A program made the translations under genes and the position numbers. A DNA stretch of 64,000 bases from Enchytraeus crypticus (lineage: Eukaryota > Annelida > Clitellata > Enchytraeida > Enchytraeidae): assembly GCA_905160935.1 (NCBI GenBank), contig CAJHZI010000664.1:327001-391000 (forward strand). Direction: 5' to 3'. Shown here piece by piece: positions 33,951-45,395 of this stretch. The number at the start of each line of letters is the position of its first letter. The stretch's first letter is position 1. The notes below the pieces were generated by a model. The model had not been told where the DNA came from, ran no database searches, and saw only the letters and a list, made by a program, of their open reading frames with translations.

Positions 33951-34085
33951 ACTGAGCCGGTGGCTCTTGGCATTTTGTTCGCCAACAGATCAGTACATAA
34001 GTACCGGGTTCAATCCAAAGCTCTCCCCGTCACTGACATGCTATCGAACCTGAAACTGATGTTAAATTTGGCTTTATTTATCCTT
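33951..34085 (+). mobile_element. tRNA-derived SINE, family A-related (divergent)
   Basis: tgagccggtggctcttggca head, box B-like ccgggttcaatcc, and a gtcactgacatgctatcgaa...gatgttaaatttg 3' end. Sister of the copy at 20832. Confidence 0.65.
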
Positions 34086-34615
34086 TCTAACTTTAATCCT
34101 ACGGAAACGGAATTTAGTACGAGAATTTCTTTATTTGCTCTAAGTCTGATGATTTATTTGAATTTATGATATTTGATAGTTCTGCTGATATGCAATTATG
34201 AATGTGCAATTATCCTTATAATAATAATAATAGTAATAGTTGTCTATGACAAATATCATAATAATTGTCATTCATATACAGTTATTTATTGAAGCTTTAA
34301 CCCTATTAAAACTGAATTATTCAATTAGACTAATATTAACTATTGAATTATTTATTACTATTAAACTATTATTTCTAAGTGAAGTTTCAAAACTATTACA
34401 AATCTTATCTATATGTATTCAAGTTCTTATTGCTGCATTGAAATAATGCTAGGATAATCCGTATTTCATGAATCTGATATGTATTTAATATTTTATGGGC
34501 ACAGTAACATCTTTTATTTGTACAGTTATAATATGAGTCCTTATAAGTACCTTGTGCCTTAGGTCAACCCGATATATCCTATTTAAATGTCCAATTGCTA
34601 TACACGGTGTATGCT
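34086..34615. other. AT-rich intergenic DNA
   Basis: ATA/ATT-rich low-complexity DNA with no recognised feature. Confidence 0.4.
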
Positions 34616-34617
34616 CG

Positions 34618-34649
<32 letters not shown>

Positions 34650-35010
34650 TCAGTTCACTGTCGAGTGGAAGGTTCAAGGTACATATTCACACTCAAAGTA
34701 TGCTTTCTCGCTTCACAAGAGTACTCCTTATATCAACAAGTTAATCCCTTCACAAAGTCTATGCCTTATCCATACCTTATGTAGCCTATAGCTTGGGAAA
34801 AGTTGGCTTCTGAGGTGGTTTTACGTTGCCTTCCTCAGTTAGATTAATTAATTACCATTTAATTCTGGGGGAAAATATTTCATGGTGAGGTGGGTCCCCT
34901 CTAGACATCCTCAGCTCCTGCCTTAGTCGCCTCTTAAATACACGCAGTAGATTGTTTGTGATTGCCCTATTCTGCAGTGATCCAACCATACCCGAGCAAA
35001 ACACGGAGAT
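34618..35010 (-). mobile_element. Non-coding family 2 element, near full length, with (GA)n tail
   Basis: The minus strand runs from a head near ctgcagaatagggcaatcac to the hairpin terminus, then a GA tail (TC on plus, 34618-34648). It covers the same ~370 bp as the copy at 9466-9835. The open frames across it are not conserved between copies, which supports a non-coding element. Confidence 0.8.
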
Positions 35011-36520
35011 ACTATGCAAAGTAAATAAATTCATATATAAGTGACAGCATAATTGACGAAACGATACCTGGCGATTATCGAATCAATATACGAACCGACT
35101 GAGCTAATCTAGTATTGTGACTGATTTATAAAATCGATAAAACTCTAAAGTCAGGGATTAACCGAATTATCAATTTAGCACTTGAAGGTGTTAAGAGGTT
35201 AATACGATAGTGGGCGTGTTTACGGAAGAGCATGATCGCTTTCGATTGGTCGATACGATCTCTCTGATGTTAAATCTAAGGTCTGTGATTGGTTGATAGA
35301 TGAATTGATGGACTCGACTCCGGAAAGGGATTTTATCTGTTTCAAACGATTAACAGGATTCTGGATAGTAAAGTAAAAAAATAGATTGATAGAAATAGTA
35401 CAAAATCTAGATTATACTGGCGGGTTAATCCTCACTTTCGCCGATAACATCATCAGCAAAACGCAAGGCAACCATTCAAACCCGTAACTAACTGCTTGTG
35501 GTGGAAGTGTTTCTTTAAGCCAATGCTAAAAAAGCAAATATTAAAATATAAAATAAGAAATATTAAATATACACTCCTGCATCAAATGTTCAATTTAATT
35601 AATTAGTCTATTCTTCTGGGAAAGGAAATTAGCAGTAACTCAGTACCTAGCAACTACGTTTGACTAGCCCAAGTGAAAGAGAAGCACCTTTTAAATTTAT
35701 ATTTAGAAACTTGAAAAGCATAATAGGATCCATTTGTATTGCAAAGTTTTAGTAAAATTTATACTGTCGGTATAGTGTTATGCAATAGTATACAAAACAA
35801 GTTCACTCACAGTCTGATTGATGTGATGGCGACGAAGGATCTAAAAGATATTTCAAAACGGCGTGAAAACAAATGATTTCACACCTAGCTTACATCAGCT
35901 AATTGATACACCAAACCTTAGGTACATGCGACTACAAAAATTGTGAAATAATTCTAAATTATACAACTCACTAGCATATTTTTTAAATATACAAGGAAAC
36001 TAAGATTTAAATCTGTACGAAGCGTAGTTTAACTCCTTAAATACGTAAATATAGGGTGCTGTAAGATATATACTCCGGACTGGGTTTTGAACATATAGCT
36101 TTTCTCATATCAGAGAGTGTAATGCCACATTTTTCTTGCAACGGGCACTTATATTTACAATGTTTGATTTGATAAAGGTAATTTTACAATTAGAAGTTTG
36201 AGTAACACTCGTTTTTGTTCTCAACTTTGAAGGTTTATCTCAAATTATGACGTGTTTAAACCGCGCCTGCTTGCAGAGTTGCATTTTTGTTGTAAATTTT
36301 GTGTTATTGCATTCGCGCTATTGCAGCAATGAAAGCGAAAGTTTAACGTTCATTTCCTACTCATAAACTGATTTTAGGGATGTGCAAAGAATAATGCAAA
36401 CCAACAACACGCCATTTAAAGTGCTACTGTTGTCCATGACAACATAGCGCATAATAACCATTTATCAATAACGATTAGTAGTAACAGTTCTATTGCAGAA
36501 TGAAGGTGTGATGTCATTCG
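35011..36520. other. Intergenic stretch, nothing recognised
   Basis: No gene recognised. A ~50-bp segment at 36195-36245 recurs at 36905-36955, on either side of the next minisatellite. Confidence 0.45.
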
Positions 36521-36526
36521 GCACCA

Positions 36527-36848
36527 GTCTTGTGCTACTATCAGTATTGTGCTACTATCAGTATTGTGCTACTACCAGTCTTGAGCTACTACCAGTCTTG
36601 TGCTACTACCAGTCTTGCGCTACTGCCAATCTTGAGCTACTACCAGTCTTGTGCTACTACCAGTCTTGTGCTACTGCCAATCTTGAGCTACTACCAGTCT
36701 TGTGCTACTACCAGTCTTAAGCTACTGCCAGTCTTATGCTACTACCAGTCTTGTGCTGCTACTACTAGTCTTGAGCTACTACCAGTCTTGAGCTACTACC
36801 AGTCTTGTTCTACTACCAGTCTTGTGCTACTACCAGTCTTGTGCTATG
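36527..36848. repeat. 17-bp minisatellite, about 19 copies
   Basis: Unit ctactaccagtcttgtg with variants. Because 17 is not a multiple of three, the open frames cycle through a 17-residue repeat (LLPVLCYYQSCATTSL type). There is no gene context. Confidence 0.95.
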
Positions 36849-36955
36849 ATTATTCTGGCAATCAACGTTAATTACATCTCAAAAATAAATTCTAGGATAG
36901 GACGTTTGAGAAAAACTGGTTTTTGTTCTTCACTTTTAAGGTTTATCTTTCAGAT

Positions 36956-37750
36956 AATAAAATAATAACATAATATTAATGAAATAACGTAGTAATAATA
37001 CAAATATAGGGCTAACGAACTTGATTTCCTATTGACTTTTCTAGACTATGGATGGGCATCTCAAACAGCTGGTATTTTAAATTCCTCGACTTTGTTGATT
37101 CATGTCAAATACTATCAAACCCATTCTGATATACTTGCCAGTCTTGGAAAATTTCTAGCATAAAATTCCTTCAAGTTCGTCCGTTATCTTGCATACCATA
37201 ATGTTTGTCATCTTTTATTGTCAATGTTATCAGAAAAACCCTTTTAAGTCTATTTATTATCTAACTTTTTAGATATTTTTAAAAGCAAATAATTTATCTT
37301 GTCCACCATATACGATTACCGACTAATAACGTTCCACAAAAAGCCATCAGCTTATTTGGCAATGCCAGAAATAAATAATTTATAAAGGAATCAGGGTGGT
37401 CTTAAAGCTGACAGAATTGGAATTTACTATTTCAATCTCTCGTGCACTTGGTGCTTCACTGTTTTTACTAGGTGTGGCAAAAGTAGGTCTAAGGTTTTAG
37501 GTTTTTAGGTTTCCTTAAAAGAACTAAAAATTTGACATTTTTGAAGATTTAACACATTTAAATACTACAATTTGAAATAAACATTTGATAAATGCTCCAA
37601 ATAAACTAAAACCTGTTTTTTGAAGTAAGTTTTTCCACCCCTCGTTTTTACCCTGATTGTAAGTCTAGTAATGATTCGGAAAGTAAATCGATACACAATG
37701 TAAAACTAGCAATAAAAATGTGTAAAGGTGAAGGACAGCTAAAGGAAAGA
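36956..37750. other. Intergenic stretch, nothing recognised
   Basis: No gene, RNA or known repeat was recognised. Confidence 0.4.
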
Positions 37751-37754
37751 CAGT

Positions 37755-37990
37755 AAAGAATATATGTATGGCGTTAGTAGCAGGTAATATGGAAGAAAAG
37801 GGAAACAGAGGTAGACCGAGATTAAGAATGATAGGTGATTTAAAGATCAATTCATACGTGGACATGAAGAGGAAAATAGAAGACAGAGAAGAGTGGTAGT
37901 GATATATAACATGGACCTGCCAGTGGACAGTGCAGTGAGAGGGAGAGAGAGAGAGAAAGGAAGAGAGAGAGAGAGAAAGAGTATTACAGT
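37755..37990 (+). mobile_element. RTE-like LINE 3' tail with (GA)n
   Basis: Plus-strand coding tail (EEKGNRGRPRLRMIGDLKIN, SYVDMKRKIEDREEW with a TAG after REEW), then tggacctgccagtggacagt and (GA)n. It is 5'-truncated. Confidence 0.82.
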
Positions 37991-38121
37991 ACCTACATGT
38001 ATATTGTAAACGATGAAGGAAGTAATTTAAAACGACTGATATGCCATATCTTATATATATACATGTATATGCATGACTTGTAACGAGAATTTAAAAGCTC
38101 TAATTCACAGGCCAAGAGTAG

Positions 38122-38235
38122 CAATAAACTCTCCCTTAGTGCACTGCCTACTGGCAATGCCAGTCCATGGTTTATAACGCCTCCACTTATCTCTATCTTC
38201 CGTTTTCCTCTTCCTCGTTTTCCTCTTGGTAAATA
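38122..38235 (-). mobile_element. RTE-like LINE 3' tail
   Basis: ctcccttagtgcactgccta with ggcaatgccagtccatggtt: the hairpin with a small insertion, then a degraded reversed coding tail. Confidence 0.72.
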
Positions 38236-38316
38236 TATAGATTTATTTCATTGATAATGAAACAAACTATTTAGTTGCTTTTTCATATTATATAAAAAGA
38301 GAAACATATCTCTATG

Positions 38317-38595
38317 ACTAATTATTTCACTGTAATGTATGTTTTAGACTTTCTATACATGAATTATATATGGTTAATTATTTCACTATGGTGTGTTTTA
38401 GACTTTCTGTAGTATGGTTAATTATTTAATTATGGTGCATTTAGACTCTGTGTATTATGGTTAATTATTTCACTATGGTGTGTTTAGACTCTGTGTATTA
38501 TGGTTAATTATTTAACTATGACGTGTGTTTTAGACTATCTGTATTATAGTTAATAATTTCACTATGGTGTGCTTTAGATTCTCTGTACGCTGAAG
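38317..38595. repeat. About 44-bp tandem repeat, ~6 copies
   Basis: Unit contains atggttaattatttcactat and ggtgtgttttagactctgt. Length varies between 43 and 46 bp. Confidence 0.92.
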
Positions 38596-38930
38596 AACTC
38601 ATTAGACCCTCTACGCAGCATGGGTTAACCCTGCCCTGCACACACATCGTCTCACCTGCATCACGACGAGGCTCTGCCTAGTGGCGGAGTCAGGTAGTTG
38701 ATGTTATCTCGGGCTTCAAGTGGTCAGCAAAGAAAAGTGAACAAGTTTAGCGCCTACAGAAGATCTGCGATGATGAGATATTGAAGTGATGTACCATTCG
38801 GTGTCAATCAGCGAATCGTAAAGACCCCCACTCCTCGTCTGACTTCAAATCTTATCAAACACTCACAGGCGACGTTTTGACTTCATCTTTGCTCTTGTCG
38901 CGCTGTAGTGTATTTAGTAAACTGTGAGCC
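38596..38930. other. GC-balanced unrecognised stretch
   Basis: No frame or repeat was recognised. Confidence 0.35.
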
Positions 38931-38931
38931 T

Positions 38932-39290
38932 ACAGGTATGTCTACATGTGTGCCTACATGTGTGTCTACGTGTGTGCCTACAGGTGTGTCTACGTATGTA
39001 CCTTCGTATGCTTACTTCGTATGCGCCTTCGTGTATGTCGTATGTCTACATATATGCCGGGCTGGTTGTCCTTCGTGTATGTCTAAATGTGTGCTTGGTT
39101 GTCTACATAGTATGTGCCTACGTGCTTGCCTACATATGCGCCTACATGTATATCTAGATATGTGCCTACATGTGTATCTCTATAAATGACTACGCGTATG
39201 TCTATATATGTGCCTATATGTATGTCTAGATATGTGCCTACATGTATTTCTCTAAAGGTGACTACGCGTATGTCTGCGCGCCTGTTGGAG
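38932..39290. repeat. 12-bp-period degenerate minisatellite
   Basis: Variants of tgtgcctacatg and tgtgtctacgtg. Cys/Leu/Val-rich open frames on both strands are by-products. Confidence 0.9.
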
Positions 39291-40905
39291 TGTGTGCCTA
39301 TAATACCGAAGAAAAATTCATTGAACGCATTTCCCTTGCAAAATTCGGAGAAAAACAAAATACAAGAATAAAACAGCTAAGCATAGCTTACTATGGCTGA
39401 TAACATAATAAGAGCATTTCAATATTAACATTAAATTTCAGTTCTGAGCCAATTTATTTCCGTCTAGTAACTTAGTTTTTGCCTTTTGTATTAAATGTAT
39501 AACAAACTTTAAAATTAACTTTCTGTAATTGAAGCTCAGTTTTAAGCAATTTTTATTATCAAATTGGTATAAATCAAATTGCTATCCAAGAATACTAGAC
39601 GTCTACATCTGATAGGCTATATAAAGCACTTCAAGTGAAAAATTATCTGAAATAGGGCCTATTATGTCGGGCTGGTTGTCCTTCTTTTGTTAATCTAAAG
39701 TTTTAGAAATGAGTTTACTAAAATGTTATATTTCCCAATCAAATGTTCAGGGATCGAAAAGCCTCCTGCGTTTATTGTACTTTATTACAGACTACACAGT
39801 GAAACAAAGAATTAATTAAAATGAATCGTTCGTGGGTTTTAGGTGTACTGCTGGTGAAGGGATATTTTCGCATATGGAGGGCATCGACGGAGGAGGTCGA
39901 AGCTGTAGAGCTTAATAATAATGTTAGTTGTTGCCTTTATACATACTCTTAGTTTTAAATATCTACTGTATATTTAGATCGGTGGAGGGCTTGCAATGTC
40001 TTATCCTCCTGAATACTTTACGACAGTTATAGATGATCTGTGCCCAGAGACGCTCTTGAAGCAAAGCTAGTAGACAATTAGATATTAAATAGGCTATGAC
40101 GAGAGGAGTTTCTATACAGTCACGGCCTGGCGCTACTACAAACATAAACATCATAACGACAGATCAGAGCTGTCACCTCCAAAACACAAACTTGCCGACA
40201 GTTTATCTAAAGCCACACTGAGATAAGTGTGATAAGTGTGTGCGAAATTTAATATCAGGGGATTGAACAAAAAGTAAAATTCATTTGCTGATGATTTTAA
40301 TAGCCTTTTTTGGTATCTCTGGCTATGTAGTAGCAATTATGTGTATCGAAATTTTAGTCTCAACAATGTTTTGGAGAAAATAACATCATCGGTTAATACA
40401 TTTTTCACCATAGTTCATATTTAGTTTGTGTTTTTGTGTTTTACTAGTTTCATTGCTAGATTGTCTGTGTTGTGTGTGAACTGTACAGGGTTTTATGTCC
40501 CTTCTTCGTGTTTCTATTAATAATAATGATGTATAATTACAGATTAAGGCTTCTGTCATGCTTACTAACTATTTGCATGATCATAACGATTGTGATTTTG
40601 TCATAATCATGACCATTTTTCAGGAACAAAAATCAGTATAAGAAATTAAATAGGATGATCGAGTGACAAAGAGGGAAAAGCAGAAACGAATTTTAATTGA
40701 TAAATACAGCAAAGTAGCATAATAATTTTATTTTTAGGTTTTATAAAGAGCAATTTTGTAAATGAGCTTGCATTGAGAAGATGAGCGTATAGTCCAGCTC
40801 AGCTATTAAAGTTGAAGGATCAGATGTTATCACCTACTAAACAACTATAAATAGGTTTAATAATTATGAGCACTATCAGCTAGGAAATAGTTTATTTTAA
40901 TCACT
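39291..40905. other. Intergenic stretch, nothing recognised
   Basis: A 16-bp word gggctggttgtccttc occurs at 39059 and 39668. Nothing else was recognised. Confidence 0.4.
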
Positions 40906-40907
40906 CA

Positions 40908-40980
40908 ATAAATAAGAATTGAACGTCCGTTTCATCGCCATACAGCAACGTCAGGGACGTCTCCTGCAGACTCTGCATCA
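40908..40980 (-). mobile_element. SINE family B 3' fragment
   Basis: gaacgtccgtttcatcgcca then aacgtcagggacgtctc: the reverse complement of the family B 3' domain without an ATT tail. Confidence 0.55.
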
Positions 40981-41454
40981 ACAGACACCAATGCACCACA
41001 CGATGTCGACTGAATATGCAAAGACCGCAAGAGAAAGCGAGATAGAAAACAGTGCAAGTCCAAGATCCGTGGCTAGAGGATCAGAACTGTAGCTCAGCCT
41101 ATGTACAGGACGCTCAGTGTTGCTCTCCACTCAACACTTGTGTAGAGTTTCTTAGACGTGGTACGATTAGCTCTAGAGATTTCTTTATGATGCAGATCAC
41201 GATACTAAGCACTTCTGATGCACTCTTTGTTCTCACAGCCTAATTGACTTCCTGCACTTATTCGCTTAATATGTGGTTAATTAGGCTTAGTAGTCTCTAA
41301 TGACCGCTTTGTCTTTTTCATTGTACTTTATTTTCCTCAATTTTGTCTTTACATTTTATTTTGTTGAAATTTGCGAGATTACTAAAAGTAATGAAAACAC
41401 TAACCAGGCTGGAGATTCTACAGTTAGGACCGACTTAACCAATTCAGAATGTCT

Positions 41455-41565
41455 AGATAGCTCAATAGTTAGAGCATCAGATAATCACATGCATGACGTT
41501 TTAAGTGGCTGTTACTGAGGTATACTGTGAGTCTGGGATCAATTCCCGGTAGAGCTGATCAGAGA
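41455..41565 (+). mobile_element. tRNA-derived SINE, family C
   Basis: atagctcaatagttagagca (box A-like) and tgggatcaattcccgg (box B-like), with catgacgttttaagtggctg between, as in the copy at 11268-11412. Confidence 0.55.
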
Positions 41566-41683
41566 GCAAATTATCGGACATTAACAGGATTGAACAATGG
41601 ACTACAACCTGTCTTGTTCAAATATGTGCCATTAAAAGAGATACCATGGGCGACCATTTCTACAATAAGTTTGTGCCTTTTAG

Positions 41684-41820
41684 CTGGAGCCAGTGGCGAT
41701 GTCGGTGGGGTGTTCGACCGCGGATCAGTATGTGCGGGGTTCAGGCCCTGGGCTCGCCCGTCACTGAAATCGCTTTCGAGTGAGGAAACTGACGTTAACG
41801 TTAGTTTTACCAAATTTTAT
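41684..41820 (+). mobile_element. tRNA-derived SINE, family A
   Basis: Well-preserved: gctggagccagtggcgatgt, gaccgcggatcagtatgtgc, ggggttcaggccctgg and the 3' domain. Confidence 0.88.
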
Positions 41821-43250
41821 AAACGATATCATTGATTACATGTTTTTACAATTAAGGCTTAACGAGCTCACCCATGATCTTTAAATTAAGCAGAACTTAG
41901 CCAAACATAGAGAAATTTTGTTTGAATAACTCCAACAGTAAAGAGCCATAGATTTGAGAATACGAGCAGGGTTAAGCAGGAATTATTGGGAATTTCTTGT
42001 AAGACCCTAAGTCACGTGACGATGACTCTAATTCACGTGACTCGATTGACAACAGTTTTTCTTGGTTGAACGCTTGTGAACTGCTCCAGTACAATCCCAG
42101 GTCAGTCAAGTTTATTTTTGATTCTTAAAGACTTTACTTTTAGTTCTTGTTAAAATCAGGTTCAATCATATAAAGTGTCCACAATTTGTCAAACCACAAT
42201 AAAATTGTACGTGTTTTAAGAGGTGAAATACACAGATACGTTAGTATCGACATATAAATTGTTCTCAGTTAAAATCTCTGCCAAATATGCTATCTGGTCA
42301 CTCAAGACTTTCCACATCGATTGAGAAATCAAGATAACTGCTCCATTCACAAACCTCTTATAGGTAAAAAGGTGCGTTGAATAAAAATATCTCAAATACC
42401 TACAAGTGCAAATAGATGCCAAGAATTGCGTGGTTGATATTAACTTGACTTATATATCAAAGTCGATGACTATAACAGCATAACTTCGTTAGATATCACC
42501 AAGACGAGGCAGCGATAATTAAATAAAAAGTTAAAATGGTTACAACTCTACGATCAGTTGAAATTATTGAGTGACCTGAGCCCAACAACTGCAATAAAAG
42601 AACTACAACGATACGGCGGTCATTTCGTGGCAGTGGGAGTCACATACCAATCAGATATCACAGATTAACGGGAGATACGAGATTACTTCACAACCAGCAG
42701 TTATCTTTTAACCTCGTTACGGCGGTATTAGTTAACATTTGTTCGCCAGGCGGCGAATGTTGGTGCCTATCTCTACTCGCTAAGAAAAATCAAGACTCTT
42801 CAATATGTCGATGAATATAAGCGCAAAAACTTTCAAGATAAAAGGCTAAGTAAAACGATTTTGAGATATTTTGCGACACACTTGTGTTAACTAGATATAG
42901 GAACCATGCAAGGTTTTAAACAGGGCTATATCTGCTAGGTTACGATACGTTCGAGCTCTTCTAATGAGGAACTCAAATATCTCGAGACCCAACAATTAAT
43001 GAATTAAGTTTTGTGTTTTATTTAAATGACTGATGCGATTTACAAGTTTGATTCATTTATATTCAGCAATATGATGTTTTGTTCGTTTATTTTATTTTTG
43101 GTTCCAATAAAATCTGGTTTTGCTCTAGGCTCCAGTTTCACCATACCTGCGTGGTCTATTGGTAGCATTATCTCATTTTGAACCGGTTAACGCTAGTTCA
43201 ACGTTCAATAGAAACATAAGCGGGATAGAGTGCCGTGATGGAAGTAAAGT
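41821..43250. other. Intergenic stretch with paired TCACGTGA motifs
   Basis: Two E-box palindromes, GTCACGTGAC (42012-42021) and TTCACGTGAC (42033-42042), lie 21 bp apart. Nothing else was recognised. Confidence 0.45.
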
Positions 43251-43254
43251 ACTA

Positions 43255-43680
43255 ATAATATTGTAGATAAGAAAATAGAAGCGGAAAGGAAACTGAATTT
43301 TAACGAGAACAAATGGCTAAGGAGAATACTAAGAATCATTTACAAAGAGCATGTAACAAATGAGAACATTGGGATAAGGACAAATCAATATATGATACGT
43401 GAAATCATCAAGAAAAGAAGAATGAAATGGGCTGGACACGTTTTACGCATGGAAGAAAACAAAAAAACCCTCGAAAGATATTTAACTACTAAGCAGATGG
43501 CAAAAGAAAACGGTAAGACCTAAAAGAAGCTGAAAAGACTGTCTAGAAGACCTGAAGGCTGCTGGAGTCGTCTTTATGGGAAAACAGAAGGAAGAAAAAG
43601 AATGAACATCGAGGAAATGGCGAGGAATAGAGGTTATTGGCGAAATATTAGAGAAATCTTTGACTGGGATCAGCCCTAGG
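43255..43680 (+). pseudogene. LINE ORF C-terminal fragment (distinct RTE-like lineage)
   Basis: Plus-strand frames read NKWLRRILRIIYKEHVTNEN, then IREIIKKRRMKWAGHVLRME, and after a stop and shifts RKRMNIEEMARNRGYWRNIR ending FDWDQP. This is the W.RR...WAGHV.RM...W-type end of a LINE polyprotein. It lacks the 3' hairpin/GA tail of the main RTE-like family. Confidence 0.65.
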
Positions 43681-44625
43681 GCGATCACGTGACATAACAT
43701 TGTAGATAATATATACCGTGGACACCATCATCACAGGTGATAGAAACACACCACAACACGATTACTCGTCGCTTTTTTCGGTAATATATAGTTTGTTTCA
43801 CTAAATCATTATGCAACATTGAGAATAGGCCTACTGCGTTTGGGCCGTCATATATGGGTCCCACCGTCCCAACGAATGTCACACAACCGGCACAGCTAAT
43901 CGACGAAATTTTGTTAAGTCCTTATCTAATGACAATCACTGGCAACAATCACGGTACCTCTTATCTGTCTAAACATATAGCCTGCTTACGATAGTTTTCA
44001 ACAAAATCGTAACTCATATTTTACAGAAATATTTTTAATACCAGTGCAAAAGACTATCCATATTTCAATACTAGCCCGTATTAATTTACGTAAAATTACT
44101 ATAAAACAGAAAATCATGTAATCATAGAATAGCTTACAACATGTCTCGAATATAGAACTAACCCAATAAAGGGATAAAGAAATCTAGTAGGTCAAATGTG
44201 AAAATTAATATCTCGCAAGCGCAGTTGAACAAGAAAGTATAAAATTTCTGGCAATCTGGTCAGCAATCATCCAATAAAATAACTTGCATATATTTACCGT
44301 CAGGCGTAAAACTATATTTTGGAAAATCTATAATCTATAACACATAACATATAATAATAGTTTTTGAAACTATAATCTAACTCAGAAAGGTAATAAAATG
44401 ACCCATCTCAAGTTATCAAAGAAATAATGATTTAAATACACTTAGCTAAATATTACTACAAAACATAAATTTAGGATATTCCTAAATTTCACGTTCTCTT
44501 TTTATGGTAATATTAAAAGGTAAACTATTCATTTTTCATCACATCGCTATTACATGCATTTCGCAAGAGACATGTATATAGTTTAATGAGCGCCATATTA
44601 TCAGCACCGTTCAGCGAGATAGTAT
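43681..44625. other. Intergenic stretch, nothing recognised
   Basis: No gene or repeat was recognised. Confidence 0.4.
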
Positions 44626-44627
44626 AA

Positions 44628-44890
44628 TAATAATAATAATGGTTTAACGTCCATTTCCTCATACAAGGATGATGTCAGGGACGTATGCTTAGGATTGACC
44701 AAACTTCTGTTGATGTGATTTCCCTTTGCTTCTTTAATTCTAGCTTAGTCGAATCTTACGACATGTGTAGTTAACTGGATGGTCCAGGATCAGTGTCAGT
44801 TCTTTGCTTGATAGCATATCAGTGACGGGTAGAGCACTGAATTTGAACCCTGTTCTTTCAACCTAAGCCGACGTTCTACCACTGTTTATT
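44628..44890 (-). mobile_element. Composite full-length SINE (tRNA head, body, family B 3' end)
   Basis: Minus strand: tggtagaacgtcggcttagg (box A-like), gggttcaaattc (box B-like), gtcactgatatgct, a ~100-bp body, gtccctgacatcatccttgt, gaggaaatggacgttaaac and an (ATT)n tail. This links the tRNA head and the ATT-tailed 3' domain in one ~260-bp unit, so the family B fragments elsewhere are probably its truncated 3' ends. Confidence 0.75.
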
Positions 44891-45184
44891 ACATCTCTCA
44901 AAAAATCAATATCTAAAAATTTCTCATATATGAAAAAGGTGTTTTATTCAAAAATTATAAATAAGACTCAGCAATTAAATTGATACTCGCCAGATGGCAG
45001 CGTATAAAATCAGCGTTACTTCAGATAGACAGACAGAAATGTCGCTTTATATTTATAATTAGTATAACTAAATACTAAAAAGATACATTTGTAGAGGAAT
45101 CGTATAAACAAAGCAGGTCTTTGGTAATAGGAAATAACTCTTTAAAAAGTCTAATGAAAACCACAGAGATAACGATAATGAAAA

Positions 45185-45345
45185 TTTAGGTATGGACCAT
45201 GCTATTGTATGGATATGAAACATAGACATTAAGGAAGAAGATATCAGGGAACTATAAACGTTGGAAATGTGGAAATGGAGAAGAATTGAAAAGATTAGCT
45301 GGACCCATGAAGTGACAAATGAAGAGCGTTGGTAGAGATAGAGAA
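45185..45345 (+). pseudogene. RTE-like LINE fragment, 5' part, interrupted by a younger LINE
   Basis: In shifting frames it reads LLYGYET, TLRKKI, LEMWKWRRIEKISWTHEVTN. This is the ALYG.ETWTLRK...LE.WLWRR..ISWT...TNEE segment of the RTE-like ORF. Homology stops at about 45340 and resumes, a few residues further along the same ORF, at about 49643. Confidence 0.75.
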
Positions 45346-45395
45346 GGTCACATATCTCGCCGACCGTCGTCCTGTGCGGACGTGTTAATTAAGAC

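Noticed and set aside
36493-36871. 75- and 113-codon frames with LLPVLCYYQSC repeats
   Set aside because: They come from the 17-bp minisatellite; the repeat unit itself changes frame every copy.
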